From Chryseobacterium gleum (GTDB lineage Bacteria > Bacteroidota > Bacteroidia > Flavobacteriales_D > Crocinitomicaceae), in assembly GCA_945862165.1 (NCBI GenBank), contig CAMAXI010000002.1:1-64000 (forward strand): a DNA stretch of 64,000 bases, written 5' to 3'. The position numbers and the translations under genes were made by a program. Below the pieces are notes generated by a model. The model was not told the origin of the DNA and ran no database searches. It saw only the letters and a program-made list of their open reading frames with translations. This document shows positions 55,835 through 64,000 of the stretch, piece by piece. The stretch's first letter is position 1, and each line of letters begins with the position of its first letter.

Positions 55835-56335
55835 TTAATTCAAGTTAATATCTTCTGCTAACTTATTAGCCAATGCTTTTTGTTTGTCATCGGAAGAAAG
55901 TTCTGTACGAACAATTTTTTCAGCGATTTCGATTGACAAAGAAGCAACATGCAAACGTAATTCAGAGATTGCAGCAGCTTTCTCTAATTCGATTGTATGA
56001 CGTGCACTTGTTAAAACTTTCTCTGCTTCAACTTTCGCATTGTTTTTAGCATCCTCCACCATTTTGTTTGCTGTCTCTTTAGCATCCTTAATAATGTTAT
56101 CTCTTTCTACGCGCGCTTCTTTTAATAAGTTCTCGTTCGCAGACTTCAATTCAGCAATTTCTTTTCTCGCTTGTTCTGCTAAATTAATCGCATTTTCAAT
56201 TCCTTCTTCACGCTCTTGCAAGGAATTTAAAATAGGTTTCCAAGCAAATTTTCTCATTAATAAAATCAATATTAATAAGATCACTGTTTGCATTACAAAT
56301 AGCCCTGGCGAAAAGTCATTTAATAAAGTTTCCAT
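55835..56335 (-). CDS. atpF: ATP synthase F0 b subunit
   Basis: The 166-residue product has one N-terminal membrane segment (about 8-25) and a long charged helix (KPILNSLQEREEGIENAINLAEQARKEI and on), the stator stalk. The start at 56335 (METLLNDFSPG) is preferred; the frame up to 56371 adds residues that would overlap the upstream hairpin region. Confidence 0.94.
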   Translation of the reverse strand: METLLNDFSPGLFVMQTVILLILILLMRKFAWKPILNSLQEREEGIENAINLAEQARKEIAELKSANENLLKEARVERDNIIKDAKETANKMVEDAKNNAKVEAEKVLTSARHTIELEKAAAISELRLHVASLSIEIAEKIVRTELSSDDKQKALANKLAEDINLN

Positions 56336-56374
56336 GGTTGTATATTTAAATAGTTTGTAATAATAAATCAAGTT

Positions 56375-56410
56375 AAAAAAGGTTTTCCATAACCAACCGT
56401 TATGGAAAAC
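56375..56410 (-). terminator. Terminator-like hairpin between atpE and atpF
   Basis: GTTTTCCATAAC (56382-56393) and GTTATGGAAAAC (56399-56410) are perfect 12-nt arms around 5 nt. On the minus strand a six-T run follows (56375-56380). The shape is that of an intrinsic terminator inside the operon, which would leave more atpE than downstream mRNA. Confidence 0.75.
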
Positions 56411-56428
56411 ACTTCGTTTCTTTTAGGA

Positions 56429-56656
<228 letters not shown>

Positions 56657-56660
56657 CTAA

Positions 56661-57791
56661 TTAATGATGGTCGTGTTCCACTACGGCCATTCCGATAAAC
56701 AATGAAGATAACATTGTAAAGATAAACGCTTGTAAAAACGCTACCAATAATTCAATAACAAAAATAAATGTAGAAAGCAATAAAGACATCCCTGTTGAAG
56801 CAACTGGACCAAAAGCAACTTTCATCGTAATCATTAAAGCAATCAAACTCATCAATACGAAGTGACCTGCTGTAATATTAGCAAACAAACGAATCGTTAA
56901 TGAAAATGGTTTTGTAAACATACCCAACACCTCGATTGGCGCTAAAATAATTTTCATGATAACTGGTACACCTGGCATCCAGAAAATGTGTCCCCAATAT
57001 TCTTTGTTCGCACTAAATTGAACAATGATAAAAGTAAACAATGCTAAACATAACGTCACTGCAATATTACCTGTTACGTTAAACCCTAGTGGAGTCAATC
57101 CTAATAAGTTCAAAATCCAAATAAAGAAAAATACAGTCAATAAGTAAGGCATGAATTTTTTGTATTTTTTCTCCCCGATGTTTGGACGAGCAATCTCATC
57201 TCTAACATATAATACTAAAGGCTCTAACACTCTACCTAAACCAGTTGGAATTGGACCTTTTTTATATCCTCTTGCTAAAGCACTAAAGAAAATCACCATC
57301 AACAAACCTGTTAATAACATTCCTAATACACTTTTAGTAATCGATAAATCAAGTGGTCTGAAGTTTGCTGGGTGCTGTTCGTGGGCTACTGGCTTATGTT
57401 TTTCATTGTACAACAAACCATCTATGTTTGTTTTATAAATTTTTCCGTGTGCTAATTTGTAGTAATTCCCTTTACTTGCAACTACTTTTTCACCGTGGTG
57501 AAATTCAGCAGCAGAAAAAACGTGTAACCCACCATCTAATAAGATAACAGGTAAATCAAAACCAACATGTTTTCCCGTTTTACCATCTGTATACAAAACA
57601 AAAGAATGCGCGTCTTGTAAGTGATGTTTGATATATGCGTTAATTTTTTCCGGCGTATCGATCGGACCTTCTTCATGACTTTTAGTATGATTTTCACCTT
57701 TGTGTTCCTTCGTATTTGCGAAAGAGAAAGAGGTGATTACCATAAAGATAAAACCTAAAAATAAACCGAAATATTGTTTTTTATTTTTCAT
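56661..57791 (-). CDS. atpB: ATP synthase F0 a subunit
   Basis: The 376-residue product has a signal-peptide-like N-terminus and a periplasmic extension of about 150 residues (His/Glu rich, EHKGENHTKSHEEG). The membrane a-subunit domain follows, with the essential arginine in the segment FSLTIRLFANITAGH. Long N-terminal extensions are typical of Bacteroidota AtpB. A possible -7 element TATTTTTG (plus CAAAAATA at 57834-57841) lies upstream. Confidence 0.95.
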   Translation of the reverse strand: MKNKKQYFGLFLGFIFMVITSFSFANTKEHKGENHTKSHEEGPIDTPEKINAYIKHHLQDAHSFVLYTDGKTGKHVGFDLPVILLDGGLHVFSAAEFHHGEKVVASKGNYYKLAHGKIYKTNIDGLLYNEKHKPVAHEQHPANFRPLDLSITKSVLGMLLTGLLMVIFFSALARGYKKGPIPTGLGRVLEPLVLYVRDEIARPNIGEKKYKKFMPYLLTVFFFIWILNLLGLTPLGFNVTGNIAVTLCLALFTFIIVQFSANKEYWGHIFWMPGVPVIMKIILAPIEVLGMFTKPFSLTIRLFANITAGHFVLMSLIALMITMKVAFGPVASTGMSLLLSTFIFVIELLVAFLQAFIFTMLSSLFIGMAVVEHDHH

Positions 57792-57931
57792 GTTTGTAGT
57801 ATGAGATAGTCAAACTTCACTTAAATTCGAGTGCAAAAATACACATTTATTTAAAATAAAAAATCTTTTTTTATAGAATGAAATAACGGATTTCACGATT
57901 TTGTTGATAAGTTGGAATGAAAAGGAAGATT

Positions 57932-58330
57932 CTATTTTCGTAATCGGGTAATGATTGCAGCAGACTCTATCCCTAAAAAGGTGAAAAGGGGCAACAAAAT
58001 CCCGATTTTCTCTGTAAAATTTAAAGGATGTTCTGCCAAGCCCTTTGCAAAGAAAATCAACATAAATAATCCCATTTTCAGGAAAATACCAACTAAAAAA
58101 GCATAGGCTGCACTCGTTGGATTCACATCAAAAAGAAACTCAATTCCTGTGATTAAGATGATAGAACAAATACCAAAAAACAAATAAATAGAAAAAAGAC
58201 TAAAAGGTGCTTTCCACGCTGCAGGGTCTAAAACCAAATTGTGTATAAAGTACAAAACACAAAAAGAAATTAAAACAAGACTGTTGTAAATTAAAATTCG
58301 CTTTAGGGTGTTATTTTGATTCATCGTCAT
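57932..58330 (-). CDS. DUF6168 membrane protein of the ATP synthase operon
   Basis: The 132-residue product has four predicted membrane helices. It corresponds to the DUF6168 family regularly found between atpZ and atpB in Bacteroidota. Position analogous to AtpI suggests a role in F0 assembly, unproven. It overlaps atpZ by 20 nt. Start may be 58330 or 58324. Confidence 0.8.
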   Translation of the reverse strand: MTMNQNNTLKRILIYNSLVLISFCVLYFIHNLVLDPAAWKAPFSLFSIYLFFGICSIILITGIEFLFDVNPTSAAYAFLVGIFLKMGLFMLIFFAKGLAEHPLNFTEKIGILLPLFTFLGIESAAIITRLRK

Positions 58331-58547
58331 TCGACATTTTAATTACTTGACGGATTACAGAAAACGTAGATCCAAATACCGCAAACAAAGTTAACACTTT
58401 ATTATACGCAAAAATATCACTGGGATAATTTTTGTCTAACCAAGTACCTAATAAACTTGCCAAATAAATGGATAAACCCATCTGTAAACCCAAGGATGAA
58501 AATTTCAACCAAACGGAGGACTTATTGTCTTTTTTAGGGGTTTCCAT
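58311..58547 (-). CDS. AtpZ/AtpI-family protein
   Basis: The 78-residue product has two membrane helices (LKFSSLGLQMGLSIYLASLLGTWLD and VLTLFAVFGSTFSVIRQVI) characteristic of the AtpZ/AtpI family. AtpI helps c-ring assembly and, with AtpZ, may form a Mg/Ca transporter in other bacteria. First gene of the ATP synthase operon here; divergent from the polyprenyl synthetase. Confidence 0.88.
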   Translation of the reverse strand: METPKKDNKSSVWLKFSSLGLQMGLSIYLASLLGTWLDKNYPSDIFAYNKVLTLFAVFGSTFSVIRQVIKMSNDDESK

Positions 58548-58638
58548 AGCGCAATGCTTTACATCTACTAATAAAAATACGATTATGAAATGATATTTCC
58601 TAAATTTTGAAAAAGTATCTATTATATTTGTAAGTACA

Positions 58639-59610
58639 ATGATGTCTGTAGAAGAAATTTTAGCGCCGATCGAACAGGAAATGAAGGAATTTGAAATTCA
58701 TTTTCGCAATAATTTACAGTCAAAAGTTCCATTACTCGATAAAATCACGCATTATATCATCAAACGCAAGGGAAAACAAATGCGCCCGATGTTTTTATTC
58801 TTAACCGCTAAAATGTTAGGAGAAATTAATGCAAAAACATACCAAGCAGCTTCTTTAGTGGAATTATTACATACTGCAAGTTTAGTACATGATGATGTTG
58901 TGGATGATTCCAACGAACGTCGTGGTTTTTTCTCGATAAATGCCTTATGGAAAAATAAAATTGCAGTATTGGTTGGTGATTATATGCTCTCTCGTATTCT
59001 ACTGCTTTCCATTGAAAACAAAAATATACGTGTACTAGAAATTGTTGCCCGAGCAGTGCGTGAGATGAGCGAAGGAGAATTACTACAAATAGAAAAAGCA
59101 CGTAAGTTAGACATTACAGAAGAAGTATACTTCGAAGTAATTAAACAAAAAACAGCATCGCTAATCGCAACGGTATGTGAATCCGCTTGTGCATCTGTAG
59201 ATCGCGAGGATCAAGTAGAAAATATGCGAAAATTTGGGGAATTAGTTGGTTTAGCTTTCCAAATAAAAGATGATATTTTTGACTATGGCGATTCGAAAGA
59301 ATTAGGGAAACCAACCGGTTTAGATATTCGGGAACAAAAAATGACTCTCCCCTTAATCTATGCAATCGCTAATTCTGAAAAGTCAATCAAAAAAGAATTA
59401 ATTTATATCGTAAAAAACAAATACGACAATCCAAAAGCCATAAAACGTGCTATCGAACTTATACGTGATGCTGGAGGGATAGAATATGCTACACAAAAAA
59501 TGATTGCACTAAAAAATGAAGCACTTGCTTTACTAAACGAAATCCCAGAGTCTCCTGCTAAAAAAGCATTAATTGGATTAGTGGAATACTCGATTGAACG
59601 AAAAAAATAA
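58639..59610 (+). CDS. Trans-polyprenyl diphosphate synthase
   Basis: The 323-residue product has both aspartate-rich motifs of isoprenyl chain elongation: LVHDDVVDDS (D85-D89) and FQIKDDIFDYG (near 220). KGKQMRP also fits. It probably makes the menaquinone side chain; exact chain length cannot be read. A TATATTTG -7 element lies at 58623-58630. Start may be 58639 or 58642. Confidence 0.92.
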   Translation: MMSVEEILAPIEQEMKEFEIHFRNNLQSKVPLLDKITHYIIKRKGKQMRPMFLFLTAKMLGEINAKTYQAASLVELLHTASLVHDDVVDDSNERRGFFSINALWKNKIAVLVGDYMLSRILLLSIENKNIRVLEIVARAVREMSEGELLQIEKARKLDITEEVYFEVIKQKTASLIATVCESACASVDREDQVENMRKFGELVGLAFQIKDDIFDYGDSKELGKPTGLDIREQKMTLPLIYAIANSEKSIKKELIYIVKNKYDNPKAIKRAIELIRDAGGIEYATQKMIALKNEALALLNEIPESPAKKALIGLVEYSIERKK

Positions 59611-59618
59611 GTTTTTCT

Positions 59619-60029
59619 ATGAAACAAATTTACATACTGTTACTTTTCAGTCTATCCTTACTTGTTGCTTGTTCTCGAAACGAAGCAAATCAAGTAAAAA
59701 AGAAATTACCTAAAAAAGAATCACTTGTTGATATTCATGATGGAATTTTCACCGAGTATTATCCTGGAAAAAAACAGAAAAAATTTCAAGGAGAACAAGA
59801 TGCAAATGGACAAAGACAGGGGAAATGGACGTTTTATGGACCAGAAGGTTTAGAGCTTAGTACTACCCATTATGAACATGGTATTCGTCACGGACATTCC
59901 ATCGTGAAATACCCAAATGGAGCAATCCACTATTACGGCGAATATAATATGGATCAACAGATTGGCATCTGGAAATCCTATGATATGCAAGGAAATTTAA
60001 CCGAAGAAAAAGACTACGGACAAAAATAA
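59619..60029 (+). CDS. YwqK/MORN-repeat lipoprotein
   Basis: The 136-residue product has a lipobox (LVAC, C18) and three to four MORN-like repeats (GKWTFYGPEGLELST, GHSIVKYPNGAIHYYGEY, GIWKSYDMQGNLTEEKDYG), a pattern labelled YwqK-like antitoxin in databases. No toxin partner is present, so that name should not be taken literally. Its stop shares one base with the dnaG start, in a tightly packed run. Confidence 0.8.
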   Translation: MKQIYILLLFSLSLLVACSRNEANQVKKKLPKKESLVDIHDGIFTEYYPGKKQKKFQGEQDANGQRQGKWTFYGPEGLELSTTHYEHGIRHGHSIVKYPNGAIHYYGEYNMDQQIGIWKSYDMQGNLTEEKDYGQK

Positions 60030-62002
60030 TGGCAAGAATACCTCCGCATATTATTGACGAAATCATGCAAACTTCTCGTATTGAGGAGGTAATAGGTGAA
60101 TTTGTTCACTTAAAGCGCGCGGGTTCTAGTCTAAAAGGTTTAAGCCCATTCACCGACGAAAAAACGCCATCTTTTGTAGTATCTCCTGCAAAACAGATAT
60201 TCAAATGTTTCTCTACCGGAAAAGGTGGTTCCGTCGTAACTTTCTTGATGGAGAAAGAACACTACTCCTACCCAGAAGCTCTTAAGTGGTTAGCGAACAA
60301 ATATAATATCACGCTTCCAGAAGAAGAGGAGCAAACAGCAGAACAATTAGCCGCCGTCACGGAACGCGAAAGTTTACAAATCATTAATGAATTTGCTAAA
60401 ACCCACTTCCATGATCGGATGCATGCTACAGAAGAAGGGAAAGCAATTGGATTAAGTTATTTTGTTGAGCGAGGTTTCAGACAAGATATTATTGAAAAAT
60501 TTCAATTGGGATATTGCCTTGAAAAAGGAAACGACTTTACAGAAGCTGCATTAAATAAAGGGTATAAATTAGAATATCTAGAAAAGATCGGTTTAGTCAA
60601 ATCGAAAGATGGGAGAAATTTCGATTTTTTCCGTGGACGTGTCATGTTTCCGATCCATTCTGTAACTGGTCGCGTTCTAGGATTTGGAGGTAGAACCTTA
60701 CTTTCGGATAAAAAAATTGCAAAATACTTCAATTCACCGGAAAGTATCATTTACAACAAAAGTGATATTTTATATGGATTATACTTCGCAAAAGGCGATA
60801 TTATCAAATACGATAATTGCTTTTTAGTGGAGGGTTACACCGATGTAATTAGTATGCATCAGGCAGGAATTACCAATGTTGTTTCTTCCTCTGGTACTTC
60901 TTTGACACATGGTCAAATTAAATTAATTCGCAGATATACCCCAAACGTTACGATACTTTACGATGGAGATGCTGCTGGTATCAAAGCATCCTTTAGAGGA
61001 ATTGATTTACTCTTAGAAGAAGGATTAAATGTACGCGTCGTATTATTCCCAGATGGAGACGACCCAGATTCCTATTCTAAAAAAGTAAGTTCTGCTGAGT
61101 TAGACGACTATATTAAATCAAACACCAAAGATTTTGTAACGTTCAAAGCAGAAATATTATTGCAAGGAACAACGGATCCTATTCAGCGCTCCAAGTTAAT
61201 ACACGATATTGTTCATTCTATTTCGCTTATCCCGGATCAAATATCCAGAACAGTATACACCAAAGAAATCGCGAAGCGCTTTGATATTGATCAAACAATC
61301 GTAGAACAAGAATTAGTAAAACTAAGAAAGACAGCGCTAGGGAAACAAAATACGGAGCCAGGACAAACGGTTTCCGAAGTAGACTATTCTGTTACTCGAA
61401 AACCAAAGATTGAACAACCACATTCCAATGACCACGAAATTGACGATCAAATCAATGCAACGGAATATGATTTGATTCGTATACTCGTAAAATATGGCAC
61501 ATTGGTGATTCCGGATGAAAAAAGAGAATTATCTTTGGAAGATGTGACTGTAGCTCAATTAATTTGTAATGAATTATTTAGAGATGAATTAACGTTTAAT
61601 CACCCTACCCTTCAAAAAATATATGAATATGCAAATGAAGGTATTAATCAACAAAAAACAACCTTTCAAGCAAAACATTATTTACGTTCTGAAGATCAAG
61701 ATATTGTGCAAATTGTCTCCGAAATTGAAACAGATAAACACGAATTAAGTCACAATTGGCTGAAAGATAAAAATATAGAAACAAATTACGAAATAGATAA
61801 ATTAAAGGCTGCTGTTTCAAGCTCAATTCTAGCCTTTAAAACGGATAAATTACAACAACGTATTAATGAAATACGCAAAAAAATAAGTCAATTAGGTGAC
61901 GATGAAATCGAAAAAATGGAAGAGCTATTGATTGACCAAATAAATTATGAACGAGCTAAAATGCGATTTGCAGAACAACTAGGGAGAATAATTTTACGCT
62001 AA
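60029..62002 (+). CDS. dnaG: DNA primase DnaG
   Basis: The 657-residue product makes RNA primers for replication. The N-terminal domain has SPFTDEKTPSF (39-49) and CFSTGKGG (60-67), where zinc-binding DnaGs have CPFH and CxxC. Three of the four metal ligands are therefore missing, as in other Bacteroidota. The catalytic TOPRIM core is intact (FLVEGYTDVISMHQAG, ILYDGDAAG). A long C-terminal helicase-interaction region follows. Starts in TAATG overlap with the MORN lipoprotein and ends in the mscS start. Confidence 0.94.
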   Translation: MARIPPHIIDEIMQTSRIEEVIGEFVHLKRAGSSLKGLSPFTDEKTPSFVVSPAKQIFKCFSTGKGGSVVTFLMEKEHYSYPEALKWLANKYNITLPEEEEQTAEQLAAVTERESLQIINEFAKTHFHDRMHATEEGKAIGLSYFVERGFRQDIIEKFQLGYCLEKGNDFTEAALNKGYKLEYLEKIGLVKSKDGRNFDFFRGRVMFPIHSVTGRVLGFGGRTLLSDKKIAKYFNSPESIIYNKSDILYGLYFAKGDIIKYDNCFLVEGYTDVISMHQAGITNVVSSSGTSLTHGQIKLIRRYTPNVTILYDGDAAGIKASFRGIDLLLEEGLNVRVVLFPDGDDPDSYSKKVSSAELDDYIKSNTKDFVTFKAEILLQGTTDPIQRSKLIHDIVHSISLIPDQISRTVYTKEIAKRFDIDQTIVEQELVKLRKTALGKQNTEPGQTVSEVDYSVTRKPKIEQPHSNDHEIDDQINATEYDLIRILVKYGTLVIPDEKRELSLEDVTVAQLICNELFRDELTFNHPTLQKIYEYANEGINQQKTTFQAKHYLRSEDQDIVQIVSEIETDKHELSHNWLKDKNIETNYEIDKLKAAVSSSILAFKTDKLQQRINEIRKKISQLGDDEIEKMEELLIDQINYERAKMRFAEQLGRIILR

Positions 62003-63123
62003 TGATGAGTCAAACACTTTTTGAATTAGGTCCATATAATGTATGTTTATGGAATATTTTTGCACTTGCTATCATCTATTTAATTGCATTCATACTTCGT
62101 CGTGTTGCTCACCAATCCCTAAAAGAATATTTAATCGGTGTTAACATTCGTGTAGAAGGAAGAAGAACAACTTGGTTGCGCCTGGTTAGTCAAAGCATCT
62201 ACCTTATTGCTGCGTACATCGCAATATTGAGTTTTAAAATCAATAACAATAATGTTTCGTTTAAAGAATTTCTAAATTTTAAACTCGTTGAATCTAAAAC
62301 GATTAATATCTCTTTTTTCCAAATTATAATTGTAATCGTTTTGTTTTTCGCAGCTCGAATGTCTGTGAATTTTGTAAAACTATACTTTAACAGAAAATTT
62401 AGACAACAAAAAAATTACAATCCAAGCACCGAATATATCTATGTGCAACTGAGTAAATACTCGATTTATATATTTGCTATCTTATTTAGTTTAAACTTAT
62501 TCAATATTAATCTTGGTCTATTACTAACTGGTTCGGCAGCCTTATTAGCAGTTATAGGTTTTATCTTTCAAGAGGTCTTTAAAGACATGTTTTCTGGGCT
62601 TGTTTTACTATTTGAAGGTACGCTTAAAATTGGTGACATTATTGAAATACGCGATTCCAAATTTAAAGAACCAGTATTTGCAAGAATTCTTAAAATTAAC
62701 GTACGAACCACCCAAATAGAAACACGCGATGGCAACGTATTTATTATACCGAATGCCAAATTGACGCAAGAGTATGTGGAAAATTGGAGTCAAGGAAACG
62801 AAGCTACAAGAACCACCATTTTTATTAACGTTCAATACGGTACGGATACAGATTTAGTTAGCAATTTATTGAAACAAGCTGCCTTAAGTCATCCAAAAGT
62901 TAAAAAATCACATCCTATACAAGTAAGACTTCGGAATTTTGGTGAGAATGGATTGGAAATGGAACTTTTATTTTGGGTAGAAAACACGTGGGATATTAGT
63001 AATTACAAGTCAGAGGTGCGCATGGAAATAAATCGTTTATTCAGAGAATATAAAATTGTTATACCTTATCCACATAGAACTATTCACCTTCATTCCGATA
63101 ATAATGCAGAAAATAATTTATAG
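62002..63123 (+). CDS. MscS-family mechanosensitive ion channel
   Basis: The 373-residue product has four membrane helices in the first 185 residues. The pore-lining MscS helix (LLLTGSAALLAVIGFIFQEVFKDMFSGLVLLFEG) and a beta-rich cytoplasmic domain (IRTTQIETRDGNVFIIPNAKL, IPYPHRTIHLH) follow. Gated by membrane tension to release osmolytes. Overlaps dnaG by one base and the PAP2 gene by 20 nt. Confidence 0.92.
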   Translation: MMSQTLFELGPYNVCLWNIFALAIIYLIAFILRRVAHQSLKEYLIGVNIRVEGRRTTWLRLVSQSIYLIAAYIAILSFKINNNNVSFKEFLNFKLVESKTINISFFQIIIVIVLFFAARMSVNFVKLYFNRKFRQQKNYNPSTEYIYVQLSKYSIYIFAILFSLNLFNINLGLLLTGSAALLAVIGFIFQEVFKDMFSGLVLLFEGTLKIGDIIEIRDSKFKEPVFARILKINVRTTQIETRDGNVFIIPNAKLTQEYVENWSQGNEATRTTIFINVQYGTDTDLVSNLLKQAALSHPKVKKSHPIQVRLRNFGENGLEMELLFWVENTWDISNYKSEVRMEINRLFREYKIVIPYPHRTIHLHSDNNAENNL

Positions 63124-63691
63124 TTGTCTTTTATTGCTTCTATTTTTCGTGCAAGCTAAAGCACAAAACATAGATTATACCTTATTAAAACAAATAAATA
63201 GTTCATACACAGAAAGGGGAGGTAAAGTACAATCTGTTATTACAAACAGCGTAACTCCAATTATGATAGCTGTTCCAGCTGGAATTTTAGCCTATTCGTT
63301 ATTTAAAAAAGATTCCATTACACGTCAAAAATTTTATACGATTGCCTCTTCGGAATTATTTACTGGAATAATTACAACATCGCTGAAATTTGCTTTTAAT
63401 CGAGAACGCCCATTCAAAACCTATCCAAACGATATTTTCAAACATGCAACAGCTGGATCATTGTCTTTTCCTTCCGGACATACAAGCGCAGCGTTTTCAG
63501 TTGCTACATCGCTAAGTTTAGAATTTCCAAAATGGTATGTAATCGCACCTTCTATGCTTTGGGCTGGCTCCGTTGGATATACTAGAATGTATTTAGGCGT
63601 CCACTATCCTTCGGATGTTCTTGTTGGAGCGATAATAGGCGCAGGAACAAGTTATTTGTGCTATAAAGCAAATAAATGGTTACATCATTAA
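63104..63691 (+). CDS. PAP2-family phosphatase
   Basis: The 195-residue product has a signal peptide (MQKIIYSCLLLLLFFVQA) and the three PAP2 motifs: KFAFNRERPF, SLSFPSGHTSA and GYTRMYLGVHYPSDVLVG. PAP2 phosphatases dephosphorylate lipid phosphates such as undecaprenyl diphosphate or phosphatidate. The start at 63104 (MQKIIYSC), inside mscS, is preferred over the TTG-type frame start at 63056. Confidence 0.9.
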   Translation: MQKIIYSCLLLLLFFVQAKAQNIDYTLLKQINSSYTERGGKVQSVITNSVTPIMIAVPAGILAYSLFKKDSITRQKFYTIASSELFTGIITTSLKFAFNRERPFKTYPNDIFKHATAGSLSFPSGHTSAAFSVATSLSLEFPKWYVIAPSMLWAGSVGYTRMYLGVHYPSDVLVGAIIGAGTSYLCYKANKWLHH

Positions 63692-63693
63692 AC

Positions 63694-63724
63694 AATTAGA
63701 GCCACAATGATTGCAGCTCTAATT
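63694..63724. terminator. Bidirectional terminator between PAP2 and the binding-protein gene
   Basis: AATTAGAGC and GCTCTAATT are perfect 9-nt arms; inside, CAAT and ATTG pair again. It lies 3 nt after the PAP2 stop, between two convergent genes. T-rich sequence follows on the plus strand. Confidence 0.65.
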
Positions 63725-63778
63725 ATTTCTAATGTATCCTTACATTTTAACCTTTAAAATCTCGCTAAAACGATTAAA

Positions 63779-64000
63779 TTAATCTTTTGGTTCACGAATA
63801 AACATGCGTGAAAAGTCGATGATTTCTGTAGGATTAGTTACAAAGTTTTTAATCCTAAAATTCACCATGGTCATAAAATCCTGATGAAACAGAGGCATAA
63901 CAACCGCATCATCGATGATTTGTTGATCACATTTTACAAACAAATTTCGTCTTGTATTTGGGTTGCGCTCACGCATAGCTTTGGTGAAATTTGCATCAAA
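63779..64000 (-). CDS. Peptide ABC transporter substrate-binding protein, C-terminal part
   Basis: Only the last 73 residues are in view; the frame is open to the window edge (FDANFTKAMRERNP and on). The pattern CDQQIIDDAVVMPLFHQDFMTMVNFRIKNF is the C-terminal lobe of family 5 (oligopeptide/nickel-type) extracellular binding proteins. An internal ATG at 63976 is not the start. Confidence 0.78.
   Translation of the reverse strand, partial: FDANFTKAMRERNPNTRRNLFVKCDQQIIDDAVVMPLFHQDFMTMVNFRIKNFVTNPTEIIDFSRMFIREPKD

Noticed and set aside
59619-60029. Antitoxin of a toxin-antitoxin pair (YwqK label)
   Set aside because: It is a lipoprotein with MORN-type repeats and no toxin gene is adjacent.

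Overview
The window looks like the chromosome of a Bacteroidota member, most likely order Flavobacteriales and possibly near the Crocinitomicaceae/Fluviicola group. The lineage is inferred from content and was not searched. Supporting signs are AT-rich DNA, promoters of the Bacteroidota type (TTG or TTTG, about 19-20 nt, TAnnTTTG), type IX secretion C-terminal domains, SusC-style TonB receptors with an N-terminal carboxypeptidase-like domain, an atpZ-DUF6168-atpB-E-F-H-A-G operon without the beta and epsilon genes, a DnaG without zinc ligands, and families typical of the phylum (HYC_CC_PP, FISUMP, DUF4856, imelysin). No tRNA, rRNA, CRISPR array or IS element was seen.

Layout. 1-2449 (minus): N-terminal part of a large secreted protein with Ig-like repeats. 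2633-9950 (plus): SUF iron-sulfur cluster operon (sufA, sufB, sufC, sufD, tlyA, sufS, sufE and a SufT-like DUF59 gene), interrupted between sufB and sufC by a four-helix-bundle gene with a flanking tandem repeat. 10181-11425: fabF. 11531-16460: accessory island with a type IIG/Eco57I-like restriction-modification gene broken by one frameshift, and a HigBA toxin-antitoxin pair with its own promoter and operator. These lie between partly repeated, hairpin-rich boundaries that resemble gene-cassette borders. 16460-21468: small zinc-binding protein, SOUL protein, truncated TetR-like gene, divergent oxyR/katG with an exported KatG, and a six-repeat secreted protein. 21703-23223: GNAT-nitrilase fusion.

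23315-29627 is a compact operon of DUF4856 lipoprotein, imelysin lipoprotein, HTTM/vitamin-K-carboxylase-like membrane protein and TonB receptor. It starts at a promoter overlapped by a palindrome. I consider it, with the next block, the most interesting system here, probably for iron or another nutrient. 30402-34359 is a heavy-metal (probably copper) set: HYC_CC_PP protein, two HMA proteins, a YncE-like propeller with a His-rich loop, an outer-membrane barrel and a cytochrome P460. Next come a DtxR-family regulator and a divergent TonB receptor whose promoter carries a DtxR-like box, then SelO.

39424-48793 holds two PhoX-type phosphatases, one plain and one inside a 1601-residue mosaic, around a diheme cytochrome-c peroxidase and a FISUMP lipoprotein-like protein. 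49218-52688 is a Fur-family (probably zinc-sensing Zur) gene next to a lipoprotein and a ZnuD-like TonB receptor, with three copies of a candidate Zur operator. 52707-58547 (minus) is the ATP synthase operon. It has terminator-like hairpins after atpE and after atpA, placed where subunit copy number drops. 58639-63691 (plus) is a tight run of polyprenyl synthetase, MORN/YwqK lipoprotein, dnaG, mscS and PAP2 phosphatase. The window ends in the C-terminus of a peptide-ABC-transporter binding protein (minus).
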